A DNA stretch of 64,000 nucleotides from Zeus faber. Lineage: Eukaryota; Chordata; Actinopteri; Zeiformes; Zeidae. The DNA is taken from contig CAUIJY010000068.1 in assembly GCA_960531495.1 (NCBI GenBank), forward strand, positions 992,001-1,056,000. Direction: 5' to 3'. Each line of letters opens with the position of its first letter. Position 1 is the stretch's first letter. Both the position numbers and the translations under genes were made by a program. The notes below the pieces were generated by a model, which was given only the letters and a program-made list of their open reading frames with translations, did no database searches and was not told the DNA's origin. Below, piece after piece: positions 38,301-52,030 of this stretch.

Positions 38301-39264
38301 GTTATGAACTGATTTGTAATGGGAAAGTACTGTTTGCAAAACAGTTTTTGGCACATCTAACAAGTTTTTCTGAAATTACGTGCAGTTTCATAAAAACCTG
38401 CATGGGTGGCAAACAAGGCATTTTCAGGCAATTTAAAGACTGAAAGGATGTTTTGAGTAAAGGTTTCTGTCATAACTCTGTAGGAACTGCTCAGATAGTG
38501 TAAATACTGTTATGAACTCATTTGTAATGGGAGAGTACTGTTTGCAGAACAGTTTTTGGCACATCTAACAATTTTTTTCTGAAATTACGAGCATTTTCAT
38601 AAAAAACTGCATGGATGGCAAACAAGGCATTTTCAGGAAATTTAAAGACTGAAAGGCTGTTTTGAGTAGCGGTTTCTGTCATGACTCGCTAGGACCTGCT
38701 CGGATAGTGTAAATACTGTAATGAACTGATTTGTAATGGGAAAGTATTGTTTGCAAAACAGTTTTTGGCACATCTAACAAGTTTTTCTGAAATTACAAGC
38801 ATTTTCATAAAAACCTGCATGGATGGCAAACAAGACATTTTCAGGCAATTTAAAGACTGAAAGAATGTTTTGAATAAAGGTTTCTGTCATGACTCTGTAG
38901 GAACTGCTCAGATAGTGTAAATACTGTTATGAACTCATTTGTAATTGGAAAGTACTGTTTGCAAAACAGTTTTTGGCACATCTAACAAGTTTTTCTGAAA
39001 TTACAAGCACTTTCATAAAAACCTGCATGGATGGCAAACAAGGCATTTTCAGGCAATTTAAAGACTGAAAGGATGTTTTGAGTAAAGATTTCTGTCATGA
39101 CTCTGTAGGAACTGCTCAGATAGTGTAAATACTGTTATGAACTCATTTGTTATGGGAAAGTACTGTTTGCAAAAGAGTTTTTGGCACATCTAACAAGTTT
39201 TTCTGAAATTACAAGCACTTTCATAAAAACCTGCATGGATGGCAAACAAGGCATTTTATGCAAT
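38301..39264 (+). repeat. Transition segment between the mosaic and the tetramer region
   Basis: About five monomers without a clear higher-order period. One at about 38,500-38,740 carries GAGTAGCGG, GACTCGCTAGG, CTCGGATAG and ACTGTAATGAAC. Except for GAGTAGCGG these changes match the monomer near 13,500, about 25 kb away, so it shares ancestry with region 1. Another reads ACAAGACATTT near 38,831. This is the point where type H, the AGTCAG marker and most six-G monomers disappear from the array. Confidence 0.7.
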
Positions 39265-42200
39265 TTAAAGACTGAAAGGATGTTTTGAGTAAAGGTTTCT
39301 GTCATGACTGTCTAGGACCTGCTCAGATAGTGTAAATACTGTTATGAACTGATTTGTAATGGGAAAGTACTGTTTGCAAAATAGTTTTTGGCACATCTTA
39401 CAATTTTTTTCTGAAATTACGAGCATTTTCATAAAAACCTGCATGGATGGCAAACAAGGCATTTTCAGGCAATTTAAAGACTGAAAGGATGTTTTGAGTA
39501 AAGGTTTCTGTCATGACTCTGTAGGACCTGCTCAGATAGTGTAAATACTGTTATGAACTGATTTGTAATGGGAAAGTACTGTTTGCAAAACAGTTTTTGG
39601 CACATCTAACAAGTTTTTCTGAAATTACGTGCAGTTTCATAAAAACCTGCATGGGTGGCAAACAAGGCATTTTCAGGCAATTTAAAGACTGAAAGGATGT
39701 TTTGAGTAAAGGTTTCTGTCATGACTCTCTAGGACCTGCTCAGATAGTGTAAATACTGTTATGAACTGATTTGTAATGGGAAAGTACTGTTTGCAGAACA
39801 GTTTTTGGCACATCTAACAATTTTTTTCTGAAATTACGAGCAGTTTCATAAAAACCTGCATGGATGGCAAACAAGGCATTTTCAGGCAATTTAAAGACCG
39901 AAAGACTGTTTTGAGTAAAGGTTTCTGTCATGACTCTGTAGGAACTGCTCAGATAGTGTAAATACTGTTATGAACTCATTTGTAATGGGAAAGTACTGTT
40001 TGCAGAACAGTTTTTGGCACCTCTTACAATTTTTTTCTGAAATTACGAGCATTTTCATAAAAACCTGCATGGATGGCAAACAAGGCATTTTATGCAATTT
40101 AAAGACTGAAAGGATGTTTTGAGTAAAGGTTTCTGTCATGACTGTCTAGGACCTGCTCAGATAGTGTAAATACTGTTATGAACTGATTTGTAATGGGAAA
40201 GTACTGTTTGCAAAATAGTTTTTGGCACATCTTACAATTTTTTTCTGAAATTACGAGCATTTTCATAAAAACCTGCATGGATGGCAAACAAGGCATTTTC
40301 AGGCAATTTAAAGACTGAAAGGATGTTTTGAGTAAAGGTTTCTGTCATGACTCTGTAGGACCTGCTCAGATAGTGTAAATACTGTTATGAACTGATTTGT
40401 AATGGGAAAGTACTGTTTGCAAAACAGTTTTTGGCACATCTAACAAGTTTTTCTGAAATTACGTGCAGTTTCATAAAAACCTGCATGGATGGCAACCAAG
40501 GCATTTTCAGGCAATTTAAAGACTGAAAGGATGTTTTGAGTAAAGGTTTCTGTCATGACTCTCTAGGACCTGCTCAGATAGTGTAAATACTGTTATGAAC
40601 TGATTTGTAATGGGAAAGTACTGTTTGCAAAACAGTTTTTGGCACATCTAACAAGTTTTTCTGAAATTACAAGCATTTTCATAAAAACCTGCATGGATGG
40701 AAAACAAGGCATTTTCAGGAAATTTAAAGACCGAAAGAATGTTTTGAGTAAAGGTTTCTGTCATGACTCTGTAGGAACTGCTCAGATAGTGTAAATACTG
40801 TTATGAACTCATTTGTAATGGGAAAGTACTGTTTGCAGAACAGTTTTTGGCACATCTTACAATTTTTTTCTGAAATTACGAGCATTTTCATAAAAACCTG
40901 CATGGATGGCAAACAAGGCATTTTCAGGCAATTTAAAGACTGAAAGGATGTTTTGAGCAAAGGTTTCTGTCATGACTCTGTAGGACCTGCTCAGATAGTG
41001 TAAATACTGTTATGAACTGATTTGTAACGTGAAAGTACTGTTTGCAAAAGAGTTTTTGGCACATCTAACAAGTTTTTCTGAAATTACAAGCACTTTCATA
41101 AAAACCTGCATGGATGGCAAACAAGGCATTTTATGCAATTTAAAGACTGAAAGGATGTTTTGAGTAAAGGTTTCTGTCATGACTGTCTAGGACCTGCTCA
41201 GATAGTGTAAATACTGTTATGAACTGATTTGTAATGGGAAAGTACTGTTTGCAAAATAGTTTTTGGCACATCTTACAATTTTTTTCTGAAATTACGAGCA
41301 TTTTCATAAAAACCTGCATGGATGGCAAACAAGGCATTTTCAGGCAATTTAAAGACTGAAAGGATGTTTTGAGTAAAGGTTTCTGTCATGACTCTGTAGG
41401 ACCTGCTCAGATAGTGTAAATACTGTTATGAACTGATTTGTAATGGGAAAGTACTGTTTGCAAAACAGTTTTTGGCACATCTAACAAGTTTTTCTGAAAT
41501 TACGTGCAGTTTCATAAAAACCTGCATGGGTGGCAAACAAGGCATTTTCAGGCAATTTAAAGACTGAAAGGATGTTTTGAGTAAAGGTTTCTGTCATGAC
41601 TCTCTAGGACCTGCTCAGATAGTGTAAATACTGTTATGAACTGATTTGTAATGGGAAAGTACTGTTTGCAGAACAGTTTTTGGCACATCTAACAATTTTT
41701 TTCTGAAATTACGAGCAGTTTCATAAAAACCTGCATGGATGGCAAACAAGGCATTTTCAGGCAATTTAAAGACCGAAAGACTGTTTTGAGTAAAGGTTTC
41801 TGTCATGACTCTGTAGGAACTGCTCAGATAGTGTAAATACTGTTATGAACTCATTTGTAATGGGAAAGTACTGTTTGCAGAACAGTTTTTGGCACCTCTT
41901 ACAATTTTTTTCTGAAATTACGAGCATTTTCATAAAAACCTGCATGGATGGCAAACAAGGCATTTTATGCAATTTAAAGACTGAAAGGATGTTTTGAGTA
42001 AAGGTTTCTGTCATGACTGTCTAGGACCTGCTCAGATAGTGTAAATACTGTTATGAACTGATTTGTAATGGGAAAGTACTGTTTGCAAAATAGTTTTTGG
42101 CACATCTTACAATTTTTTTCTGAAATTACGAGCATTTTCATAAAAACCTGCATGGATGGCAAACAAGGCATTTTCAGGCAATTTAAAGACTGAAAGGATG

Positions 42201-43432
42201 TTTTGAGTAAAGGTTTCTGTCATGACTCTGTAGGACCTGCTCAGATAGTGTAAATACTGTTATGAACTGATTTGTAATGGGAAAGTACTGTTTGCAAAAC
42301 AGTTTTTGGCACATCTAACAAGTTTTTCTGAAATTACGTGCAGTTTCATAAAAACCTGCATGGGTGGCAAACAAGGCATTTTCAGGCAATTTAAAGACTG
42401 AAAGGATGTTTTGAGTAAAGGTTTCTGTCATGACTCTCTAGGACCTGCTCAGATAGTGTAAATACTGTTATGAACTGATTTGTAATGGGAAAGTACTGTT
42501 TGCAGAACAGTTTTTGGCACATCTAACAATTTTTTTCTGAAATTACGAGCAGTTTCATAAAAACCTGCATGGATGGCAAACAAGGCATTTTCAGGCAATT
42601 TAAAGACCGAAAGACTGTTTTGAGTAAAGGTTTCTGTCATGACTCTGTAGGAACTGCTCAGATAGTGTAAATACTGTTATGAACTCATTTGTAATGGGAA
42701 AGTACTGTTTGCAGAACAGTTTTTGGCACCTCTTACAATTTTTTTCTGAAATTACGAGCATTTTCATAAAAACCTGCATGGATGGCAAACAAGGCATTTT
42801 ATGCAATTTAAAGACTGAAAGGATGTTTTGAGTAAAGGTTTCTGTCATGACTGTCTAGGACCTGCTCAGATAGTGTAAATACTGTTATGAACTGATTTGT
42901 AATGGGAAAGTACTGTTTGCAAAATAGTTTTTGGCACATCTTACAATTTTTTTCTGAAATTACGAGCATTTTCATAAAAACCTGCATGGATGGCAAACAA
43001 GGCATTTTCAGGCAATTTAAAGACTGAAAGGATGTTTTGAGTAAAGGTTTCTGTCATGACTCTGTAGGACCTGCTCAGATAGTGTAAATACTGTTATGAA
43101 CTGATTTGTAATGGGAAAGTACTGTTTGCAAAACAGTTTTTGGCACATCTAACAAGTTTTTCTGAAATTACGTGCAGTTTCATAAAAACCTGCATGGATG
43201 GCAACCAAGGCATTTTCAGGCAATTTAAAGACTGAAAGGATGTTTTGAGTAAAGGTTTCTGTCATGACTCTCTAGGACCTGCTCAGATAGTGTAAATACT
43301 GTTATGAACTGATTTGTAATGGGAAAGTACTGTTTGCAAAACAGTTTTTGGCACATCTAACAAGTTTTTCTGAAATTACAAGCATTTTCATAAAAACCTG
43401 CATGGATGGAAAACAAGGCATTTTCAGGAAAT
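39265..43432 (+). repeat. 834-bp tetramer higher-order repeat with an inserted diverged stretch
   Basis: Tetramer units lie at about 39,265-40,098, 41,140-41,973 and 41,974-42,807. Each has an ATAG monomer ending upstream in GACTGTCTAGG, a CGTGCAG/GGGTGG monomer, a 209-bp GCAGAACAG monomer, and a GACCGAAAGACTG monomer with the rare GGCACCTCTTAC (near 40,016, 41,891 and 42,725). Between the first and second unit, 40,099-41,139 carries other monomers (GGCAACCAAGG, GGAAAACAAGG, GTAACGTGAAAG). Most of that stretch reappears after 42,808 with an offset of 2,709 bp. Unit length is 834 because 209-bp monomers outweigh the 207-bp TTTTATGC monomer. Confidence 0.85.
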
Positions 43433-45928
43433 TTAAAGACCGAAAGAATGTTTTGAGTAAAGGTTTCTGTCATGACTCTGTAGGAACTGCTCAGATAGTG
43501 TAAATACTGTTATGAACTCATTTGTAATGGGAAAGTACTGTTTGCAGAACAGTTTTTGGCACATCTTACAATTTTTTTCTGAAATTACGAGCATTTTCAT
43601 AAAAACCTGCATGGATGGCAAACAAGGCATTTTCAGGCAATTTAAAGACTGAAAGGATGTTTTGAGTAAAGGTTTCTGTCATGACTCTGTAGGACATGCT
43701 CAGATAGTGTAAATACTGTTATGAACTGATTTGTAATGTGAAAGTACTGTTTGCAAAAGAGTTTTTGGCACATCTAACAAGTTTTTCTGAAATTAAGAGC
43801 AGTTTCATAAAAACCTGCATGGGGGGCAAACATGGCATTTTCAGGCAATTTAAAGACTGAAAGGATGTTTTGAGTAAAGGTTTCTGTCATGACTCTCTAG
43901 GACCTGCTCAGATAGTGTAAATACTGTTATGAACTGATTTGTAATGGGAAAGTACTGTTTGCAAAACAGTTTTTGGCACATCTAACAAGTTTTTCTGAAA
44001 TTACAAGCACTTTCATAAAAACCTGCATGGATGGCAAACAAGGCATTTTATGCAATTTAAAGACTGAAAGGATGTTTTGAGTAAAGGTTTCTGTCATGAC
44101 TGTCTAGGACCTGCACAGATAGTGTAAATACTGTTATGAACTGATTTGTAATGGGAAAGTACTGTTTGCAAAACAGTTTTTGGCACATCTAACAAGTTTT
44201 TCTGAAATTACAAGCATTTTCATAAAAACCTGCATGGATGGCAAACAAGGCATTTTCAGGAAATTTAAAGACCGAAAGAATGTTTTGAGTAAAGGTTTCT
44301 GTCATGACTCTGTAGGAACTGCTCAGATAGTGTAAATACTGTTATGAACTCATTTGTAATGGGAAAGTACTGTTTGCAGAACAGTTTTTGGCACATCTTA
44401 CAATTTTTTTCTGAAATTACGAGCATTTTCATAAAAACCTGCATGGATGGCAAACAAGGCATTTTCAGGAAATTTAAAGACTGAAAGGATGTTTTGAGTA
44501 AAGGTTTCTGTCATGACTCTGTAGGACCTGCTCAGATAGTGTAAATACTGTTATGAACTGATTTGTAATGTGAAAGTACTGTTTGCAAAAGAGTTTTTGG
44601 CACATCTAACAAGTTTTTCTGAAATTAAGAGCAGTTTCATAAAAACCTGCATGGGGGGCAAACATGGCATTTTCAGGCAATTTAAAGACTGAAAGGATGT
44701 TTTGAGTAAAGGTTTCTGTCATGACTCTCTAGGACCTGCTCAGATAGTGTAAATACTGTTATGAACTGATTTGTAATGGGAAAGTACTGTTTGCAAAACA
44801 GTTTTTGGCACATCTAACAAGTTTTTCTGAAATTACAAGCACTTTCATAAAAACCTGCATGGATGGCAAACAAGGCATTTTATGCAATTTAAAGACTGAA
44901 AGGATGTTTTGAGTAAAGGTTTCTGTCATGACTGTCTAGGACCTGCTCAGATAGTGTAAATACTGTTATGAACTGATTTGTAATGGGAAAGTACTGTTTG
45001 CAAAACAGTTTTTGGCACATCTAACAAGTTTTTCTGAAATTACAAGCATTTTCATAAAAACCTGCATGGATGGCAAACAAGGCATTTTCAGGAAATTTAA
45101 AGACCGAAAGAATGTTTTGAGTAAAGGTTTCTGTCATGACTCTGTAGGAACTGCCCAGATAGTGTAAATACTGTTATGAACTCATTTGTAATGGGAAAGT
45201 ACTGTTTGCAGAACAGTTTTTGGCACATCTTACAATTTCTTTCTGAAATTACGAGCATTTTCATAAAAACCTGCATGGATGGCAAACAAGGCATTTTCAG
45301 GCAATTTAAAGACTGAAAGGATGTTTTGAGTAAAGGTTTCTGTCATGACTCTGTAGGACCTGCTCAGATAGTGTAAATACTGTTATGAACTGATTTGTAA
45401 TGTGAAAGTACTGATTGCAAAAGAGTTTTTGGCACATCTAACAAGTTTTTCTGAAATTACGAGCAGTTTCATAAAAACCTGCATGGGGGGCAAACATGGC
45501 ATTTTCAGGCAATTTAAAGACTGAAAGGATGTTTTGAGTAAAGGTTTCTGTCATGACTCTCTAGGACCTGCTCAGATAGTGTAAATACTGTTATGAACTG
45601 ATTTGTAATGGGAAAGTACTGTTTGCAAAACAGTTTTTGGCACATCTAACAAGTTTTTCTGAAATTACAAGCACTTTCATAAAAACCTGCATGGATGGCA
45701 AACAAGGCATTTTATGCAATTTAAAGACTGAAAGGATGTTTTGAGTAAAGGTTTCTGTCATGACTGTCTAGGACCTGCTCAGATAGTGTAAATACTGTTA
45801 TGAACTGATTTGTAATGGGAAAGTACTGTTGCAAAACAGTTTTTGGCACATCTAACAAGTTTTTCTGAAATTACAAGCATTTTCATAAAAACCTGCATGG
45901 ATGGCAAACAAGGCATTTTCAGGAAATT
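43433..45928 (+). repeat. 832-bp tetramer higher-order repeat, three copies
   Basis: Units at 43,433-44,264, 44,265-45,096 and 45,097-45,928. Each has a GACCGAAAGAATG/GCAGAACAG monomer (209), a TAATGTGAAAG/AGAG monomer with the six-G run, an ACAG/CAAGCACTTTC monomer with TTTTATGC (207), and an ACAG/CAAGCATTTTC monomer. The first two copies share ATTAAGAGC, which removes the CpG, while the third keeps ATTACGAGC. Copy 3 has private changes ACTGATTGC, TGCCCAGATAG and a T-tract interrupted by C near 45,239. These make it the most diverged of the three. Confidence 0.85.
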
Positions 45929-46316
45929 TAAAGACCGAAAGAATGTTTTGAGTAAAGGTTTCTGTCATGACTCCGTAGGAACTGCTCAGATAGTGTAAAT
46001 ACTGTTATGAACTCATTTGTTATGGGAAAGTACTGTTTGCAAAAGAGTTTTTGGCACATCTAACAAGTTTTTCTGAAATTACAAGCACTTTCATAAAATC
46101 CTGCATGGATGGCAAACAAGGCATTTTTAGGCAATTTAAAGACTGAAAGGATGTTTTGAGTAAAGGTTTCTGTCATAACTCTGTAGGAACTGCTCAGATA
46201 GAGTAAATACTGTTATGAACTGATTTGTAATGGGAAAGTACTGTTTGCAAAACAGTTTTTGGCACATCTAACAAGTTTTTCTGAAATTACGTGCAGTTTC
46301 ATAAAAACCTGCATGG
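45929..46316 (+). repeat. Interruption of the 832-bp tetramer
   Basis: Rather than the expected next unit, this stretch has a TTATGGG/AAAAGAG/CAAGCACTTTC monomer with the private CATAAAATCCTGC, then a CGTGCAG/GGGTGG monomer preceded by GATAGAGTAAAT. The tetramer resumes near 46,440 and a further unit follows to about 47,430. The monomer just before this stretch contains ACTGTTGC near 45,828 (one T lost from the usual ACTGTTTGC), which changes the spacing of the first dyad. Confidence 0.7.
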
Positions 46317-49300
46317 GTGGCAAACAAGGCATTTTCAGGCAATTTAAAGACTGAAAGGATGTTTTGAGTAAAGGTTTCTGTCATAACTCTGTAGGAACTG
46401 CTCAGATAGTGTAAATACTGTTATGAACTCATTTGTAATGGGAAAGTACTGTTTGCAAAACAGTTTTTGGCACATCTAACAAGTTTTTCTGAAATTACAA
46501 GCACTTTCATAAATACCTGCATGGATGGCAAACAAGGCATTTTATGCAATTTAAAGACTGAAAGGATGTTTTGAGTAAAGGTTTCTGTCATGACTGTCTA
46601 GGACCTGCTCAGATAGTGTAAATACTGTTATGAACTGATTTGTAATGGGAAAGTACTGTTTGCAAAACAGTTTTTGGCACATCTAACAAGTTTTTCTGAA
46701 ATTACAAGCATTTTCATAAAAACCTGCATGGATGGCAAACAAGGCATTTTCAGGAAATTTAAAGACCGAAAGAATGTTTTGAGTAAAGGTTTCTGTCATG
46801 ACTCTGTAGGAACTGCTCAGATAGTGTAAATACTGTTATGAACTCATTTGTAATGGGAAAGTACTGTTTGCAGAACAGTTTTTGGCACATCTTACAATTT
46901 TTTTCTGAAATTACGAGCATTTTCATAAAAACCTGCATGGATGGCAAACAAGGCATTTTCAGGCAATTTAAAGACTGAAAGGATGTTTTGAGTAAAAGTT
47001 TCTGTCATGACTCTGTAGGACCTGCTCAGATAGTGTAAATACTGTTATGAACTGATTTGTAATGTGAAAGTACTGTTTGCAAAAGAGTTTTTGGCACATC
47101 TAACAAGTTTTTCTGAAATTACGAGCAGTTTCATAAAAACCTGCATGGGGGGCAAACATGGCATTTTCAGGCAATTTAAAGACTGAAAGGATGTTTTGAG
47201 TAAAGGTTTCTGTCATGACTCTCTAGGACCTGCTCAGATAGTGTAAATACTGTTATGAACTGATTTGTAATGGGAAAGTACTGTTTGCAAAACAGTTTTT
47301 GGCACATCTAAGAAGTTTTTCTGAAATTACAAGCACTTTCATAAAAACCTGCATGGATGGCAAACAAGGCATTTTATGCAATTTAAAGACTGAAAGGATG
47401 TTTTGAGTAAAGGTTTCTGTCATGACTGTCTAGGACCTGCTCAGATAGTGTAAATACTGTTATGAACTGATTTGTAATGGGAAAGTACTGTTTGCAAAAG
47501 AGTTTTTGGCACATCTAACAAGTTTTTCTGAAATTACAAGCACTTTCATAAAAACCTGCATGGGTGGCAAACAAGGCATTTTCAGGCAATTTAAAGACTG
47601 AAAGGATGTTTTGAGTAAAGGTTTCTGTCATAACTCTGTAGGAACTGCTCAGATAGTGTAAATACTGTTATGAACTCATTTGTAATGGGAAAGTACTGTT
47701 TGCAGAACAGTGTTTGGCACATCTAACAATTTTTTTCTGAAATTACGAGCAGTTCCATAAAAAACTGCATGGATGGCAAACAAGGACTTTTCAGGCAATT
47801 TAAAGACTGAAAGGATGTTTTGAGTAAAGGTTTCTGTCATGACTCTCTAGGACCTGCTCAGATAGTGTAAATACTGTTATGAACTGATTTGTAATGGGAA
47901 AGTACTGTTTGCAAAATAGTTTTTGGCACATCTAACAAGTTTTTCTGAAATTACGAGCAGTTCCATAAAAAACTGCATGGGTGGCAAACAAGGCATTTTC
48001 AGGCAATTTAAAGACTGAAAGGATGTTTTGAGTAAAGGTTTCTGTCATAACTCTGTAGGAACTGCTCAGATAGTGTAAATACTGTTATGAACTCATTTGT
48101 AATGGGAAAGTACTGTTTGCAGAACAGTTTTTGGCACATCTAACAAGTTTTTCTGAAATTATGAGCATTTTCATAAAAACCTGCATGGATGGCAAACAAG
48201 GCATTTTTAGGAAATTTATAGACCGAAAGAATGTTTTGAGTAAAGGTTTCTGTCATGACTCTGTAGGAACTGCTCAGATAGTGTAAATACTGTTATGAAC
48301 TCATTTGTAATGGGAAAGTACTGTTTGCAAAAGAGTTTTTGGCACATCTAACAAGTTTTTCTGAAATTATGAGCATTTTCATAAAAACCTGCATTGATGG
48401 CAAACAAGGCATTTTCAGGCAATTTGAAGACTGAAAGGATGTTTTGAGTAAATGTTTCTGTCATGACTCTCTAGGACTTGCTCAGATAGTGTAAATACTG
48501 TTATGAACTGATTTGTAATGGGAAATTACTGTTTGCAAAACAGTTTTTTGCACATCTAACAAGTTTTTCTGAAATTACAAGCATTTTCATAAAAACCTGC
48601 ATGGATGGCAAACAAGGCATTTTCAGGCAATTTAAAGACTGAAAGGATGTTTTGAGTAAAGGTTTCTGTCATAAATCTGTAGGAACTGCTCAGATAGTGT
48701 AAATACTGTTATGAACTCATTTGTAATGGGAAAGTACTGTTTGCAGAACAGTTTTTGGCACATCTAACAAGTTTTTCTGAAATTACGAGCATTTTCATAA
48801 AAACCTGCATGGATGGCAAACAAGGCATTTTCAGGCAATTTAAAGACTGAAAGGATGTTTTGAGTAAAGGTTTCTGTCATAAATCTGTAGGAACTGCTCA
48901 GATAGTGTAAATACTGTTATGAACTCATTTGTAATGGGAAAGTACTGTTTGCAGAACAGTTTTTGGCACATCTAACAATTTTTTTCTGAAATTACGAGCA
49001 TTTTCATTAAAAACTGCATGGATGGCAAACAAGGCATTTTCAGGCAATTTAAAGACTGAAAGGATGTTTTGAGTAAAGGTTTCTGTCATAACTCTGTAGG
49101 AACTGCTCAGATAGTGTAAATACTGTTATGAACTCATTTGTAATGGGAAAGTACTGTTTGCAGAACAGTTTTTGGCACATCTAACAAGTTTTTCTGAAAT
49201 TATGAGCATTTTCATAAAAACCTGCATTGATGGCAAACAAGGCATTTTCAGGCAATTTGAAGACTGAAAGGATGTTTTGAGTAAAGGTTTCTGTCATGAC

Positions 49301-52030
49301 TCTCTAGGACTTGCTCCGATAGTGTAAATACTGTTATGAACTGATTTGTAATGGGAAAGTACTGTTTGCAAAACAGTTTTTTGCACATCTAACAAGTTTT
49401 TCTGAAATTACAAGCATTTTCATAAAAACCTGCATGGATGGCAAACAAGGCATTTTCAGGCAATTTAAAGATTGAAAGGATGTTTTGAGTAAAGGTTTCT
49501 GTCATAAATCTGTAGGAACTGCTCAGATAGTGTAAATACTGTTATGAACTCATTTGTAATGGGAAAGTACTGTTTGCAGAACAGTTTTTGGCACATCTAA
49601 CATTTTTTTTCTGAAATTACGAGCATTTTCATAAAAAACTGCATGGATGGCAAACAAGGCATTTTCAGGAAATTTAAAGACTGAAAGGCTGTTTTGAGTA
49701 AAGGTTTCTGTCATGACTCTCTAGGACTTGCTCAGATAGTGTAAATACTGTTATGAACTGATTTGTAATGGGAAAGTATTGTTTGCAAAACAGTTTTTGG
49801 CACATCTAACAAGTTTTTCTGAAATTACAAGCATTTGCATAAAAACCTGCATGGATGGCAAACAAGGCATTTTCAGGCAATTTAAAGCCTGAAAGGATGT
49901 TTTGAGTAAAGGTTTCTGTCATAACTCTGTAGGAACTGCTCAGATAGTGTAAATACTGTTATGAACTCATTTGTAATAGGAAAGTACTGTTTGCAGAACA
50001 GTTTTTGGCACATCTAACAATTTTTTTCTGAAATTACGAGCAGTTTCATAAAAAACTGCATGGATGGCAAACAAGGACTTTTCAGGCAATTTAAAGACTG
50101 AAAGGATGTTTTGAGTAAAGGTTTCTGTCATGACTCTCTAGGACCTGCTCAGATAGTGTAAATACTGTTATGAACTCATTTGTAATGGGAAAGTACTGTT
50201 TGCAAAAGAGTTTTTGGCACATCTAACAAGTTTTTCTGAAATTATGAGCATTTTCATAAAAACCTGCATTGATGGCAAACAAGGCATTTTCAGGCAATTT
50301 AAAGACTGAAAGGATGTTTTGAGTAAAGGTTTCTGTCATAAATCTGTAGGAACTGCTCAGATAGTGTAAATACTGTTATGAACTCATTTGTAATGGGAAA
50401 GTACTGTTTGCAGAACAGTTTTTGGCACATCTAACAATTTTTTTCTGAAATTACGAGCATTTTCATAAAAAACTGCATGGATGGCAAACAAGGCATTTTC
50501 AGGAAATTTAAAGACTGAAAGGCTGTTTTGAGTAAAGGTTTCTGTCATGACTCTCTAGGACTTGCTCAGATAGTGTAAATACTGTAATGAACTGATTTGT
50601 AATGGGAAAGTATTGTTTGCAAAACAGTTTTTGGCACATCCAACAAGTTTTTTGAAATTACAAGCATTTTCATAAAAACCTGCATGGATGGCAAACAAGG
50701 CATTTTCAGGCAATTTAAAGACTGAAAGAATGTTTTGAATAAAGGTTTCTGTCATGACTCTGTAGGAACTGCTCAGATAGTGTAAATACTGTTATGAACT
50801 CATTTGTAATTGGAAAGTACTGTTTGCAAAATCGTTTTTGGCACATCTAACAAGTTTTTCTGAAATTATGAGCATTTTCATAAAAACCTGCATGGATGGC
50901 AAACAAGGCATTTTCAGGCAATTTAAAGACTGAAAGGATGTTTTGAGTAAAGGTTTCTGTCATAAATCTGTAGGAACTGCTCAGATAGTGTAAATACTGT
51001 TATGAACTCATTTGTAATGGGAAAGTACTGTTTGCAGAACAGTTTTTGGCACATCTAACATTTTTTTTCTGAAATTACGAGCATTTTCATAAAAAACTGC
51101 ATGGATGGCAAACAAGGCATTTTCAGGAAATTTAAAGACTGAAAGGCTGTTTTGAGTAAAGGTTTCTGTCATGACTCTCTAGGACTTGCTCAGATAGTGT
51201 AAATACTGTTATGAACTGATTTGTAATGGGAAAGTATTGTTTGCAAAACAGTTTTTGGCACATCTAACAAGTTTTTCTGAAATTACAAGCATTTGCATAA
51301 AAACCTGCATGGATGGCAAACAAGGCATTTTCAGGCAATTTAAAGACTGAAAGAATGTTTTGAATAAAGGTTTCTGTCATGACTCTGTAGGAACTGCTCA
51401 GATAGTGTAAATACTGTTATGAACTCATTTGTAATTGGAAAGTACTGTTTGCAAAATCGTTTTTGGCACATCTAACAAGTTTTTCTGAAATTATGAGCAT
51501 TTTCATAAAAACCTGCATGGATGGCAAACAAGGCATTTTCAGGCAATTTGAAGACTGAAAGGATGTTTTGAGTAAAGGTTTCTGTCATCACTCTGTAGGA
51601 CCTGCTCAGATAGTGTAAATACTGTTATGAACTCATTTGTATTGGGAAAGTACTGTTTGCAAAAGAGTTTTTGGCACATCTATCAAGTTTTTTCTGAAAT
51701 TACGAGCATTTTCTTAAAAAACTGCATGGATGGCAAACAAGGCATTTTCAGGCAATTTAAAGACTGAAAGAATGTTTTGAATAAAGGTTTCTGTCATGAC
51801 TCTGTAGGAACTGCTCAGATAGTGTAAATACTGTTATGAACTCATTTGTAATTGGAAAGTACTGTTTGCAAAATAGTTTTTGGCACATCTAACAAGTTTT
51901 TCTGAAATTATGAGCATTTTCATAAAAACCTGCATGGATGGCAAACAAGGCATTTTCAGGCAATTTAAAGACTGAAAGGATGTTTTGAGTAAAGGTTTCT
52001 GTCATAAATCTGTAGGAACTGCTCAGATAG

